Numbered from the stretch's first letter, positions 33,001-42,440 are shown. The stretch: 64,000 bases of DNA from Ctena decussata (GCA_963989385.1 OZ022506.1:6737415-6801414), one strand, 5' to 3'. Numbers and translations: made by a program. Notes: generated from the letters alone by a model not told the origin.

Positions 33001-36000
33001 ACGTAAATGAATCTATCATGAGATGTTTCAAAAATATCTAACTGTAGACCAGTCATAATGGCCTCTGTTACTAAAAATAGAAAAATGTGAAAATGAGAAA
33101 ATCTCAATGGAACTGGACCAAATTTGTGTCAAAATGGTCCTTGCATGAAGGCTTTTCGATTTTTTGCATTTTGCCAATTCAAGATGGCCGCCATCTGCCG
33201 TTACTAAAAAAAGCACAAAACATGAAACTGGCAATATCTCAGTAACCACTGAATGGATTTTGATGAAATTTGTGGCAAAATGATTCTTGCATTGAGGTGT
33301 TTCAATTTAACTATATAAAGACCAGGCAAGTTGGCCTCTGTTACTAAAAGTAGCAAAATGTGAAAATGAGAAATTCTCAGTGGAATTGGACCAATTTTGT
33401 ATCAGAATGGTCCCGTTGCACAATAGCCAGGTGAGCGATATCAGGCCCATTTGGGCCTCTTGTTAACATTATATAATCTAACTGATACAACATGTACCAA
33501 AACACTGCCTGTATATGGCGAAACAGGAAAATATGCATGTATTTACCCACGTAAATGAATCTATCATGAGATGTTTCAAAAATATCTAACTGTAGACCAG
33601 TCATATTGGCCTCTGTTACTAAAAATAGAAAAATGTGAAAATGAGAAAATCTGACAAATTTGTGTCAAAATGGTCCTTGCATGAAGGCTTTTCGATTTTT
33701 TGCATTTTGCCAATTCAAGATGGCCGCCATCTGCCGTTACTAAAAATAGCACAAAACATGAAACTGGCAATATCTCAGTAACCACTGAATGGATTTTGAT
33801 GAAATTTGTGGCAAAATGATTCTTGCATTGAAGTGTTTCAATTTTACTATATAAAGACCAGGCAAGTTGGCCTCTGTTACTAAAAGTAGCAAATGTGAAA
33901 ATGAGAAATTCTCAGTGGAATTGGACCAATTTTGTATCAGAATGGTCCCGTTGCACAATAGCCAGGTGAGCGATATCAGGCCCATTTGGGCCTCTTGTTA
34001 ACATTATATAATCTAACTGATACAACATGTACCAAAACACTGCCTGTATATGGCGAAACAGGAAAATATGCATGTATTTACCCACGTAAATGAATCTATC
34101 ATGAGATGTTTCAAAAATATCTAACTGTAGACCAGTCATATTGGCCTCTGTTACTAAAAATAGAAATGAAATGAATGATCAGAGATGCGCAGTAGTTGAG
34201 TGGTTAGAGTTGCTGTGCTATTGTGCAGAAAGTCGCCGGAAGGTCGTGAGTTCGCGGCTCACCGTCACCATCCGACGGCTGGAAAACTCTCTCTGTTAAC
34301 CCAGCAGTAAATGGGTACCTTTTTCGAATTAGGGAAGGATAAGGCAGCGAAAGGAGAGAGATGGGCTCCGCCTTTCATCAGCTGTGCCCAAGATACATGT
34401 ACAGTGAGTCTGTAACCCCCACTGCCCCTACGGCTATTAGGCTATGGGAAACCTTTACCTTTTTTAAATGAATTAAGTTTAGTTTTCACTGCAAAGATAG
34501 AGAATTTCTATTGAGTATCTGTTTGCCTACTCGGTCTGAATTATTTACATGGAGCAGACCTAATCTTTTGTGTAACCACTTTTATTGGTCAGATTAAAAT
34601 ACCTATTTGGGGTTCAGATTAAAATACCTATTTAGGCTTTAAACGGTATACGTTACCGAGCTACGTTCTGGCACGTGCGCCTCGTTTAACCTAGCTTGGG
34701 CATACCGTCGATGTATACATTCTGCTGCTTTTTCAGTAAGTAGGATTTGTCACCTCGCAAAATGTTTTAACATTTATAGCCACGCAAAATGTTATAACTT
34801 CATACCATCTTGCGTCGCGTATAAAGTAATAATAGTAATAAAAACACAAAATGTTATAAATTCCTTCTACCCGCAAACTGTAATAACAATGCAAAATGCG
34901 ATAACATTTATAGGAACATTTTGCACTGTTATATTTCCAGGATGAAGAAACTTAATTTTTTTTAGATGAAGAAATTTATAACCTTAAGCGCTTTTATTGG
35001 TTTATAACATTTTGAAGATGAAACAATTTAAAACATTTAGCATTTATATTATTTTTTGTGTTTCGATGCAAAATGTTATAAAATTTTAAAAATTTGCGTC
35101 CCAACTTTATAACATTATGTGCCTCTATTCTTTTTATAACATTTGCGTTGTTATAACATTTTCCAGTTGGAAAAAAATTATAACATTTTGCGTTTTTATC
35201 AGTTTCGAGATTCGACGCAAAATGTTTTAAAGTTATAACATTTTGCGTTTCTATAATTGTTATAACATTTTGCATTGCTATAACATTTTGCAGGATGAAG
35301 AAATTTTTAACATTTTTCGTGTTTATTAGTTTTGAGATTCGACGCAAAATGTTATTAAGTTATAACAGTTTGCGTCCCTATAATTGCTATAACATTTTGC
35401 ACTGTTACAACATTTTCCAGGATGAAAAAATTTAAAGTGTTTAAAATGAAGAAATTTATAACCTGTAGCGTTTTTATTGGTTTATAACATTTTGAAGACG
35501 AAGCAATTTGTAACATTTAGCGTTTTTATTATTGTTTGAGTTTCGATGCAAAATGTTATAAAGTTATAACATTTTGCGTCCCAACCTTATAACATTTTGT
35601 GTCCCTATTATTGTTATAACATTTTGCAGGGTGAGGAAGTTTATAACATTTTTCGTGTTTATATGTTTTGAAATTCGACGCAAAATGTTAAAAAGTTACA
35701 ACATTTTGCGTTCTATAATTTTTATAACATTTTGCTCTGTTATAACATTTTCCAGGATGAGAAAGTTATTACATTTTGCGTTTTTATTAGTTTTGACATT
35801 TATTATTCTTTGTGTTTCGATGCAAAATGTTAAAAGGTATAACATTTTGCGTCCCAACTTTATAACATTCTGTGTCCCTATTATTGTTATAACATTTGCA
35901 TTGTTATAACATTTCCCAGTTGGAAGAAATCCGCGTTTTTATCAGTTTCGAGATGCGACTCAATTTTTTTTAAAGTTATAACATTTTGCGCTTCTATAAT

Positions 36001-36708
36001 TGTTATAATATTTTGCATTATTATTACATTTTGCAGAATGAAGAAATTTATAACATTTTTCGTGTTTATCAGTTTTGAGATTCCACCCAAAATGTTATAA
36101 AATTATAAAATTTTGTTTTCTATACTTTTTATAACATATTGCGTTGTTATAACATTTTGCAGGATGAAGACACATTATAACATTTTATTTGTTTTCTCAT
36201 TCGACGCAAAATGTGAAAAAGGCTAACATTTTTGCGTTGCTATTAATTTTTTAACATTTTGCGTTTTATAACATTTTTCGGGGTGATATTTGTTACTTAT
36301 GTATGTGCGTAAAACAAACGATCCTTTTCTCAGTATATGTTTTCGACTCATTATTAGTTATGTATTTATATGACACTTTTATTGATTGTTTTTCCTAATC
36401 ATTTAATGTCTGTTTGTTGGCAGGACTTTCTGAAACAACTGCAGAAAAGTGACTTGGTGTTGTCAGACTTTGAAGAACCACATGTAAAAGCATTTGCACT
36501 GTCTTGTGCACAGATTTGCTGGCATATGGTTTTGCACTCGCCTTCATTAATCATTGAGTCCAGCTTCAGCCCTACGGACAGCTTCAGCATCACTAAATAC
36601 AAGTACTATAAGACGAAGGGTACAAGATACAAATACATAGTGTGGCCTGTGCTATATCTACACCCAGAAGGAGCGATACTCTCGAAAGGCGTAGCGGAAG
36701 CTGAATAA
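20587..36708 (+). CDS. SPATA18: Mieap (mitochondria-eating protein)-like gene, 3' five exons
   Basis: Five exons join in frame: 20587-20788, 23422-23511, 23660-23704, 31263-31373, 36424-36708. Together they give about 243 residues ending at TAA 36706-36708. All internal introns are phase 0. The intron before the first exon is phase 2, so at least one upstream exon is missing from this reading. The last exon matches the conserved Mieap C-terminal domain (ICWHM, a Ser-Pro/Pro-Pro turn, KYKYYKTKG, YIVWPVLY, SKGV). The first carries KLAERFSELYDNEWTDAF. Mammalian Mieap/SPATA18 acts in mitochondrial quality control at the mitochondrion. The same role here is by family only. The long introns are full of transposons. 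I identified the family from memory of its motifs. Confidence 0.7.
21145..21310 (+). repeat. Diverged fragment of the 990-bp tandem unit
   Basis: CACAACAGAAGTACCGCCTT followed by a TTCGAAACATTATACCAGCT-like segment matches the exon-like block and its downstream flank at 9.1, 10.1 and 11.1 kb. It lies in the intron between exons A and B. Confidence 0.7.
21311..22119. other. Intronic AT-rich DNA
   Basis: No gene. A segment near 21670-21800 (AGTCTGTATCGAGCTGTTTG, then A-rich) resembles 28500-28640, suggesting a dispersed SINE-like tail. Confidence 0.35.
22120..23276. repeat. Terminal-hairpin repeat (AGCGCGC...CTCTTGTT type), intronic
   Basis: It starts TTTTTAGCGCGC with a GCGAAGC hairpin and ends GGCGCGCTTTGTTG ... 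ACTCTTGTT, like the copies at 31.85 and 40.94 kb. The interior has ~150-bp diverged repeats with GGTCTTTTTCTCA and TGACCTTGAC. Confidence 0.6.
23422..23511 (+). CDS. SPATA18: Mieap-like gene, exon B
   Basis: Acceptor GTCTTCGTTTCAG and donor GTAAGT bound exactly 90 nt in phase 0, encoding QAYEFCVNCSTAQDQQ and 14 further residues. It continues the helix begun in exon A (SLLYILT then QAYEFC). Confidence 0.7.
23660..23704 (+). CDS. SPATA18: Mieap-like gene, candidate micro-exon C
   Basis: After acceptor CCTGTCTTCAG, 45 nt encode QSYGQEFVSELRSNE before GTAATG. An internal GTAAGT at 23681 would give a 21-nt form (QSYGQEF). Both keep phase 0, so the gene reads through with either donor or if the exon is skipped. 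Confidence 0.5.
24085..27000. repeat. Intronic element with ~453-bp internal tandem repeats
   Basis: It begins TTTTTATGCTCCCAACTTCG with a GAAGAAGTTG hairpin and a CCGT simple repeat (24135-24175). The anchor GAATTATGCCCCTTTGTT or a variant recurs at about 24449, 24910, 25363, 25966, 26419 and 26685. It ends near TTGGGGCATAGTGTTTTACG. Six diverged units are visible. Confidence 0.7.
27339..27520. mobile_element. Hairpin MITE of the GAGCCGCG family, copy 2
   Basis: GAGCCGCGACAT opens it and GTCACGGCTT closes it. The inner arms with CAGTCTGATCAG are conserved. It sits at the same site in TIR element copy 1 as copy 3 does in element copy 2. Confidence 0.75.
28683..28830. repeat. Minisatellite of ~16-bp units
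   Basis: Imperfect repeats of CAGTCATCTCGGCCCC, at least eight units, alternating CATCTCGG and CACTTCGG. Confidence 0.8.
29432..29619. mobile_element. Hairpin MITE of the GAGCCGCG family, copy 3
   Basis: GAGCCGCGGCATGACAAAAC opens it and TCATGGCTC closes it. The preceding bases GATGCACAAT resemble those before copy 2, so the MITE was present before the host element was duplicated. Confidence 0.75.
29850..30020. repeat. G-rich tract and (TA)n microsatellite
   Basis: GGTGGTGG repeats and a run of nine G (29858-29900) precede about 60 bp of alternating TA (29958-30020). The G-rich strand has enough G runs for quadruplex formation, which is inference. Confidence 0.85.
30021..30204. repeat. Large near-perfect palindrome with hammerhead-like core in each arm
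   Basis: Left arm 30021-30108 and right arm 30119-30204 are complementary except for a 2-nt indel, around a 10-nt loop. The right arm on the + strand reads CTGACGA (30122-30128), a GC-TGA-GC mini-stem, GAAA (30136-30139), then ACGCGT. TGTC (30118-30121) pairs with GACA (30146-30149). That is the order of hammerhead core elements. The left arm has the same on the minus strand. Confidence 0.7.
30122..30149 (+). ncRNA. Candidate minimal hammerhead ribozyme
   Basis: The conserved boxes CUGACGA and GAAA are separated by a 7-nt GCUGAGC hairpin. Stem III would be AC/GU only and stem I four base pairs. Such very short stem III forms are known from Penelope-like elements, where dimers are active. Stems I and II are weak here, so activity is uncertain. 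Confidence 0.4.
31263..31373 (+). CDS. SPATA18: Mieap-like gene, exon D
   Basis: Acceptor TGTTTTCTAG ends at 31262. A second AG at 31267-31268 gives a form two codons shorter. It encodes GNDPTPETELSTLERNVIHN and a basic stretch ending KSVKE, followed by GTACGT. Phase 0 on both sides. Confidence 0.65.
31852..34165. repeat. Terminal-hairpin repeat with two extra tandem copies of its 3' end
   Basis: It starts AGCTCACCTGGCCCGAAGGG (CTCAC and GGCCC pair with GGGCC and GTGAG). It reaches its typical end CCAGGTGAGC ... GGGCCTCTTGTT at 32916. The block from CATGAAACTGG to the following flank is then repeated: anchors at 32674, 33221 and 33758, periods 547 and 537. The ending CTCTTGTT therefore appears three times. 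Apparent ORFs here are repeats of one another, not genes. Confidence 0.75.
34177..34465 (+). mobile_element. tRNA-derived SINE, full length
   Basis: The tRNA-like head has TAGTTGAGTGGTTAGAG and a B-box-like GAGTTCGCGGCTC. The body ends GGCTATGGGAAACCTTTACC and a T run. AAATGAAT flanks it at 34169-34176 and 34466-34473. A 3' fragment of the same family lies at 42296-42440. Confidence 0.85.
34760..36290. repeat. TATAACATTTTGCG-type repeat array in the last Mieap-like intron
   Basis: About 1.5 kb is built from ATAACATTTTGC and its reverse complement GCAAAATGTTAT in both orientations, with linkers such as AGGATGAAGAAATTTATAAC. Larger blocks recur (TTTGCGTCCCAAC at about 35094, 35575 and 35846). 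It ends about 130 bp before terminal exon E. Frames read here are artefacts of the repeat. Confidence 0.85.
36424..36708 (+). CDS. SPATA18: Mieap-like gene, terminal exon E with conserved C-terminal domain
   Basis: After acceptor CTGTTTGTTGGCAG, 94 codons and TAA. The domain shows ICWHMVLHSPSLIIE, KYKYYKTKGTRYKYIVWPVL and GAILSKGV. These align with the C-terminus of vertebrate SPATA18 (Cys-Trp, then Lys-Tyr, then Val-Trp-Pro, then Lys-Gly). Confidence 0.75.
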   Translation, partial: DFLKQLQKSDLVLSDFEEPHVKAFALSCAQICWHMVLHSPSLIIESSFSPTDSFSITKYKYYKTKGTRYKYIVWPVLYLHPEGAILSKGVAEAE

Positions 36709-36756
36709 ATAAACTTCGAAATATGTTTGAAAGATTCATTAGTAGTTCATCCGATA

Positions 36757-36762
36757 AATAAA
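36757..36762 (+). terminator. Polyadenylation signal of the Mieap-like gene
   Basis: AATAAA lies 49 bases after the stop codon. A second AATAAA overlaps the stop at 36704-36709 and is less likely to be used. Confidence 0.55.
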
Positions 36763-37090
36763 ATTGAACGTTCGAAGTGGACAAATATTACCACAAAATC
36801 TAAGTATTTGGAAAGATTTGTCTGAGCAAACTGTGCAGAGAAGGATGAGATTGCTCCTTTGGAGCGCCTACAGTGATTGTTCTTTAGTCTGCATCTTCTC
36901 TGCAAAAGCAGACTGTTCTATTTTAGGGAAAAAACGGTAATCATCTTCTAGGCCCCAATTTTAGAAATTTTATGATTATATAATTTCGTTTACAGACGAA
37001 CATGCAATCGAAAAGTGCTAATAGATGCATACCATATACGGAGCGGTTTGCCATTTTGCATATTAGCCTATATCGTCACATATTTTCACT

Positions 37091-37321
37091 GCGCCGCGAC
37101 ACAAGAAAAGCAACAAAATGGTTGTGCGCCCAGCGCAGGCTCAGATTAGCCTGGGCAGGATGCCTAGTCTGATTAGACTTTTCGCTATGCGTTTTAAGTA
37201 TAGCTAAAAGTCTAAGCTAACCCCACGCGGACAGCAAAGACTCTGATCTGACGACTGGAGGATGGCCAGGCAGATCTGAGTTTGCGGTGGGCACACAAGC
37301 ACTTTTTTCGTGTCGCGGCTG
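37091..37321. mobile_element. Hairpin MITE of the GAGCCGCG family, copy 4
   Basis: GCGCCGCGACAC opens it and GTGTCGCGGCT closes it. The inner TTGTGCGCCCAGCGCAGGCT is shared with copy 1. Confidence 0.8.
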
Positions 37322-37610
37322 ATTTTTAAGCGCATTTAAAACGTTGTAAGAAAGAGTGTCCTAGTGTGCGCAGAGACTCTCGTTTATGTCACAGAAGGGG
37401 AGCAGGTTCGAGCCGTCTTTCAGCCAGCTGGTGACTGGATAGTTCTCTGTTGTAACAGCCCTCTGGCCGAACTATCTCTCTGGTATGTTGCTGGTTTCAC
37501 TGGTATTCTTCTTCACAGGTACAAACTCTAAAGTACATTAGTGTAGTAGCACGATGTGTCAGGTTCGGTTGTTTTTTGTTGGTTTTTTTTTGATACAGAA
37601 ATTTTTTATA
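37322..37610. other. Possible degraded SINE and T-rich DNA
   Basis: GGAGCAGGTTCGAGCC near 37398 resembles a B box, followed by sequence like a SINE body (TGGATAGTTCTCTGTTGTAA). No intact head or target duplication was found. Confidence 0.3.
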
Positions 37611-37647
37611 TTTTTTTTCAGGTCACATATTTGGTAACTTGACCATA

Positions 37648-38376
37648 TTAATAAGAATTCACTTTTTCAAATCTTTTTGTACTGTTGACAAAGTCCTCCA
37701 ACGCTTCATTGAGTATTTCTCCATATTGGTTATATGGGTCCTTCTCTCTTACCTCTAAAAATAGGCTTACTGAGAATTCATTAATTCCTGTATGCTGAAA
37801 TAATCTCATTCTGAGCCTTTCTCTACAATCTTCATATCTGTTCCAAACTTCTAGAAAATGACTCACACTCTCTGGGTCTCCACAGGTACATAGAGGGGAG
37901 TCTTTCAATTCAACCATGTGCATGCATTCATTTAGAAAACAGTACCCTGTTCTCAGCTGACTGATTACCCGTTGAATCTTGATGTTCTCTACTGGCTTTG
38001 CTCTAGTACTCACTGAATTTTTCATGTCAAACATATGTCTACCTGTTGCGGCTGCACTCCATCTTTGCTGCCATTTCATCTTACAATAATCTTTTATTGC
38101 TTTTTGTATATCCAATGTGGTAACTGGTGAACTGATATCCCCCATTTCTTCAGCTTCTTCTGCCGCTGCCTTAGCCAGCTTATCCGCTATTTCATTGTCG
38201 GAGATGTCAGCATGTCCTGGGGTCCAGTGTATATCCACTTCTAAGCCCATTGATTGAAATATGCCTATTGTTTGCTGAATTTCAGCCACAACTGATTTGT
38301 GTGATTTATTCTCCCAACCTAAGGTGAGAATTCCAACTGCGGCCTCTGAATCTGAAAACAACAGGATTTTCTTCAC
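37648..38376 (-). pseudogene. LINE RNase H C-terminal part and terminal domain
   Basis: 242 residues. FSDSEAAVG holds a catalytic Asp and HWTPGHADISDNEIADKLA the terminal His/Asp pair of RNase H. A C-terminal CTCGDPESVSHFLEVW is typical of LINE polyproteins after RNase H. A frameshift near 38376 separates it from the N-terminal RNase H segment. Confidence 0.85.
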
Positions 38377-38777
38377 ACCCTTTTATCAATTTCTAGCCTG
38401 ATGCTGTCTAAAGCTACTTTAATAGCGACAAGCTCCCCAAGATGTATGGATGCTCTTTTAGATACTGGCTGTTTAATATCAACTCTTTCTTGATTTGGTA
38501 AGAAAAGACACGCTCCAGCTCCACTGGGACCTGGATTTCCCCTACATAAACTATCTGCGAAACCATAGATCACGTCCTTTCCAGCTTCCATCATTATTCC
38601 TTCTACCATCACACTTGCCTCTTGTTCCTGCACTGTACTTCTGGACGTAGATGATCCCAGGTTATTCCAGTGTTCAGGACGTTGCATCGAGGGTTGAGGA
38701 TGTTGAAGAAAGGAAAACTCTGGCTCAACTGCACTGATGTCTATTCCTGTCTTGGAAACTGTGTCCCTGACCTGCAT
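38373..38777 (-). pseudogene. LINE RNase H N-terminal part
   Basis: It contains GFADSLCRGNPGPSGAG, the first RNase H strand with its Asp, and HLGELVAIKVAL with the catalytic Glu. It reads directly into the 37648-38376 segment after a shift of frame. Confidence 0.8.
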
Positions 38778-39183
38778 GAGTGCCTTACCAAAAGGTGATA
38801 ATAATCGTTCTTATTTATCTTCTGCTGTGTCCTTAAAGGCATCCAAGCACTTGAAAATCTCTTCATTTTTATTTTTTGACATAATTTTCACAGTCTCTTT
38901 TACCGCTAACTCCTCCCGTCTCAAATCCAGAGGCATAATCCCTGATTCTACTTCCACTGCATCTAAGCCTGCTGTCGTTGGTGTTCCTAAACATAGAGCA
39001 AGACATTTCCTCTGTACTTTTTCCAGCTGCTGACTTTTTCCTGTTTGTCATATACTAGCACCATATACCAAGTAAGTGATAACAAGACTTTGATACAATT
39101 TTATCATATTCCTAGTACTGACCTCCTCAGATCTTCCTACTACTGTTAACGATGCAGCTGCCTTTAAGGCCTTTCTTTCTACT

Positions 39184-40480
39184 TCATTTATGTTTCTGAA
39201 AAGTCAACTTTGAGTCCAGAATTACCCCCAGTAATTTAGGTGCATCTGTCCTTTTCACAGTTTCCCCATCCATTTGCATGGCAACAGTCTTTATGGCCTC
39301 CTCGTTTTTCCTGGAGAATACACTGAATTCTGCTTTCTCAATGTTGAGTTTCATCCGCCATCTTGACGTCCATTCTTTAATCTGTCTCAAATCTGCTTCA
39401 AGGGACTGTGCTAGTACACTCACATCTGTACCTGTACTCCAAATACCGTAATCGACCCATTTACCGCACATGCCCCTATAACCGCACACCAAGGCCATTT
39501 CCGGACAAACTGCACAAGCGCACACTGCTTTTTCTTTGAAACTCTCACAAAACCCAATAATTAGCAGGGAACTCATGAAAAGTATAAACACAAAGTATTT
39601 CCAGTCCTACCCATGTTGCCTCTTTCCAGTCACCCTGCATTTCATTGTTCTGAGTGTGCGGTTATTAAATACATTTTAACCACATCTTTTTGTTGCAATT
39701 TTGAAAAAGTTAAGCGCACGGTGCTGTAAATGGGTCGATTACGGTAGTCCCATCATCTGCGAACTTAACTCTTTCACTTCCTACTTGCTTGTATATGTCT
39801 TGTATGAAAAGGTTGAACAAAAGCGGTGACAATACTGAGCCTTGTGGTAAACTAATGTTTGTTTAAAACCGAGTATTTTCTGATCTTTCTAGATGACAGA
39901 AGGCCTCTCTTGACTGTAAGAAACTTCTAATCCACCCCCAAATTTTCCTTTTGCTGCCCATGTCTTAAAATTTAACTAACAAGCCATTCCTCAATGCAGA
40001 GTCGTAGGCTTTTTCCATGTCAACAAAACCTACCTGCAGCTGATTTGCCCTCATTTAATCCATTAACTATATTCTGTACTAGCCTCAATAGAGCCATAGT
40101 TGTCCCATGAAACCGTCTAAATCATTCTTGCTCAGGGTCAATGATCCGATGGTGCTCCACAAAGGAATATAGTCTGGTATGAATTATTCTTTCCATACAT
40201 TGGGCCAAAATCCTGGTGAGACTTATAGGTCTATAGGAACCTGCCATGTGGTAGTTTAGTCTTCCCTGCTTTCCTAAGAAACTTAACCTTAAGTTTGCTG
40301 ATTTTCACTCATGTGGTATTTTTTTCTCATCCCATGACTTACTGAACATGGCATTTACGCCCGTTACAAGTTCCTCATCTCATTCCTTAAGTAATTTACT
40401 ATAAATATTGTCCGGACCAGGTGCTTTACCTTTCTATAAAAGTTGTATAAAGCCAATGTTTCCTCTTCTCAGATTTCCTT
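39184..40480 (-). pseudogene. LINE reverse transcriptase, frameshifted and interrupted
   Basis: Minus-strand frames recover RT blocks in order: ILAQCMERIIHTRLYSFVEH (about 40130-40220), a block near 40020, the FADD catalytic box at about 39750-39770, then WTSRWRMKLNIEKAEFSVFS and KLLGVILDSKLTF. The FADD box is followed at once by a MITE (39446-39744). Several stops and shifts show long inactivity. Confidence 0.8.
39446..39744. mobile_element. 299-bp TA-target MITE inside the LINE RT domain
   Basis: CCGTAATCGACCCATTTAC opens it and its exact inverse GTAAATGGGTCGATTACGG closes it. TA borders it on both sides (39444-39445, 39745-39746). Taking out the element and one TA restores continuity of the RT frame just after the FADD box. 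Confidence 0.9.
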
Positions 40481-40937
40481 TTTAAGAAATTCATCTTCTG
40501 TTTCATGTATTATGTTATTCTCAATATCTTCCACTTTACCTTCAATTGTCTCTTTGAAATCTTCATCAAAACCCTCCCTGGCCATATGCTTTCCTCCAAA
40601 GAAGGCTTCTTTTAACAACCTACATTTTTCTTCCACCTCAAATACTGGTTTATTTTCGTTTAATAAAGGCAAAACCCCACCCCTATTGTCATTTTGGTTT
40701 GTAGTTAATTTTCTAAACTCCCGTCATTTCTCTTTAGGGTTTTATTACTCTTCTATCTTTGTACATGTTTCCTCTATCCAGCTATCTTTTGCCTTCTCAC
40801 ACTCCTTAAAGTATTCTGTTTCTATTTCTTTTAGATGTGTTAAATTATCAGGTGTCTCTCGTTTCTTAAATCTCTTCTTTGCTCTGTTTAATTCTGTTTT
40901 CTTCATTCTTACTTTCATTCATCCAGTGAGGAGTGGT
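40469..40937 (-). pseudogene. LINE linker between endonuclease and RT regions
   Basis: Charged helical sequence (PVFEVEEKCRLLKEAF, EDIENNIIHETEDEF) of the type preceding RT in LINE proteins. It continues, across the insertion at 40938, into the fragment at 42135-42300. Confidence 0.55.
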
Positions 40938-42134
40938 TCTTCTATTTTTAGCTCGCCTGAACGAAAGTTCAGGAAGAGCTATTGTTGTCACCCTGGCGTC
41001 GGCGTCCGCCTCAGCGTCCGCGTCCGCGTCCGCGTCCGCGTCAGCGTCCGCGTCGGCGTCCGGATTGGATGTTTTGGTTTAAGTTTTTTAAAGACCTAGA
41101 TCTCCTTAACCTATCGATGGATTCTTTTGATACTTGCACTGTAGTTAGATATTGGTCCAAAGTTTAACAGGGTACCACCCCCACCCCACTCTGTGACCTT
41201 GATGTCAAGGTCATGGACTTTGAAAATTGGGAGTTTTTTGAACTGGATGTTTTGGTTAAAGTTTTATAAAGCCCAATATCTCCTTAACCGATGGATGGAT
41301 TCCTTTGATACTTGTACTGTAGTTAGATATTGGTCCAAAGTTTTCCATGGTACTACCCCCACCCCCCTCAGTGACCTTGATGTCAAGGTCATGGACTTAG
41401 AAAATTTTCTTTTATTTTTTCAATGTGTTGGTTAAAGTTTTTTAAAGACACATATCTCATGAACCCATTGATGAATTCTTTTTATATTTGCACTGTAGTT
41501 AGATATTGGTCCAAAGTTTTACACAGTACTACCCCAACCCCGCTTAGTGACCTTGATGTCAAGGTCAGGGACTTAGGAAATCGGTCTTTATTAAAGTTTT
41601 CTAATTGCATACTGATTCATAATGCTTGGCAGAGACTTAGTTTACACTTGAACTGATGTTAGACACTTTTTTAAGTTTTTACAAAACACTATATACTTTT
41701 CCCACTGGATGACCTTGAAGTCAAGGTTATTGACTTTGAATTTTGGTTAAATTTTATATTTATGAAGATATAACTTCACAGTGCCACATTGGACTCAGTT
41801 GATACTTATACATGTACTTGGACTGATGTTAGATAATGGTTCAAGGTTTGATACATCCCAGCCTCCCCCCACCCCCACCCCTACCCCACTCCTCCCCCTA
41901 CCCCCTTAGTTCTTTGACCTCAAGCTGATGAACTTTGAAATTTCATGTAATTTTTTTCTTATTTTAATTTTATTTTAAGACATTTCTGAGATAGCTTTTG
42001 TTTATAAATGTGTTGTCATTATGGACATGCTTGCCCGAAGTTTTATGCATAGCAGTCCACACCACCATAGTGACTGTGTGATGGGCAAGCACCTATTCAG
42101 GCGAGCTATGCTGTCAGGCGACAGCTCTTGTTTA
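40938..42134. mobile_element. Terminal-hairpin repeat inserted in the LINE
   Basis: It starts TTTTTAGCTCGCCTGAACGA and ends CAGGCGAGCTATGCTG ... CAGCTCTTGTT. Inside are a hexamer run GCGTCC (41000-41060), four ~170-bp repeats with TGACCTTGATGTCAAGGTCA, and a C-rich tract (41870-41920). LINE coding sequence resumes on both sides. Confidence 0.75.
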
Positions 42135-42300
42135 GACTGATGGTTCTCTTAGATATACATTCATTCATGCAGGACTCAAATGTGGTCATAAAAGAACTAT
42201 ACATTTCCTCCATACTATCCTGATCATGGATCGATTCATTCCATTCCTTAAATCTAGTATGAGTTGTACTCTTCCATTTATTCCAATCCGTCTTCTCTCT
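42135..42300 (-). pseudogene. LINE 5' fragment beyond the insertion
   Basis: Minus-strand frame DWNKWKSTTHTRFKEWNESI ... SFMTTFESCMNECISKRTI connects with the linker below 40938. Cut upstream by a SINE fragment. Confidence 0.6.
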
Positions 42301-42440
42301 GTCAACCCAGCAGTAAAGATGTTTTTTTTTTCGAATTAGGGCAAAAAGAGAAGGAAGGGTTCTGTCTTTCATATATTGTGCCGGAGATACAGTTGGCCTC
42401 TAAATCCAGCCATTGGGTTGCGGGAACCTTCACCTTTTCA
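42296..42440 (+). mobile_element. SINE 3' fragment, same family as 34177-34465
   Basis: TCTCTGTCAACCCAGCAGTA, TTCGAATTAGGG and the ending GGGAACCTTCACCTTTTC align with the body and tail of the 34.2-kb SINE. The tRNA-like head is absent. Confidence 0.75.

Larger units (their letters stand above)
37611..42300 (-). mobile_element. Non-LTR retrotransposon (LINE) with RT and RNase H, interrupted and dead
   Basis: Read on the minus strand from about 42300 down: an N-terminal linker, RT, RNase H and a C-terminal CTCG...H motif, ending at a stop (37648) and an A-rich tail near 37611. An RNase H domain suggests a Jockey/I-type clade. Two clean insertions (39446-39744 and about 40938-42134) and several frameshifts break it. 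The 5' part, including the endonuclease, is missing or cut by a SINE fragment at 42296. Confidence 0.85.

Noticed and set aside
32829..34139. Three near-identical minus-strand frames starting MTGLQLDIFETSHD or extending it
   Set aside because: They are the same repeated DNA read three times. There is no splice or start context, and they overlap non-coding repeat termini.
34994..36090. Open frames rich in NVI and LHFAF repeats
   Set aside because: They are translations of the TATAACATTTTGC array in both strands and not genes.
40443..41099. Plus-strand 218-codon frame
   Set aside because: It is antisense to the LINE linker and continues into the GCGTCC hexamer run of the inserted repeat.
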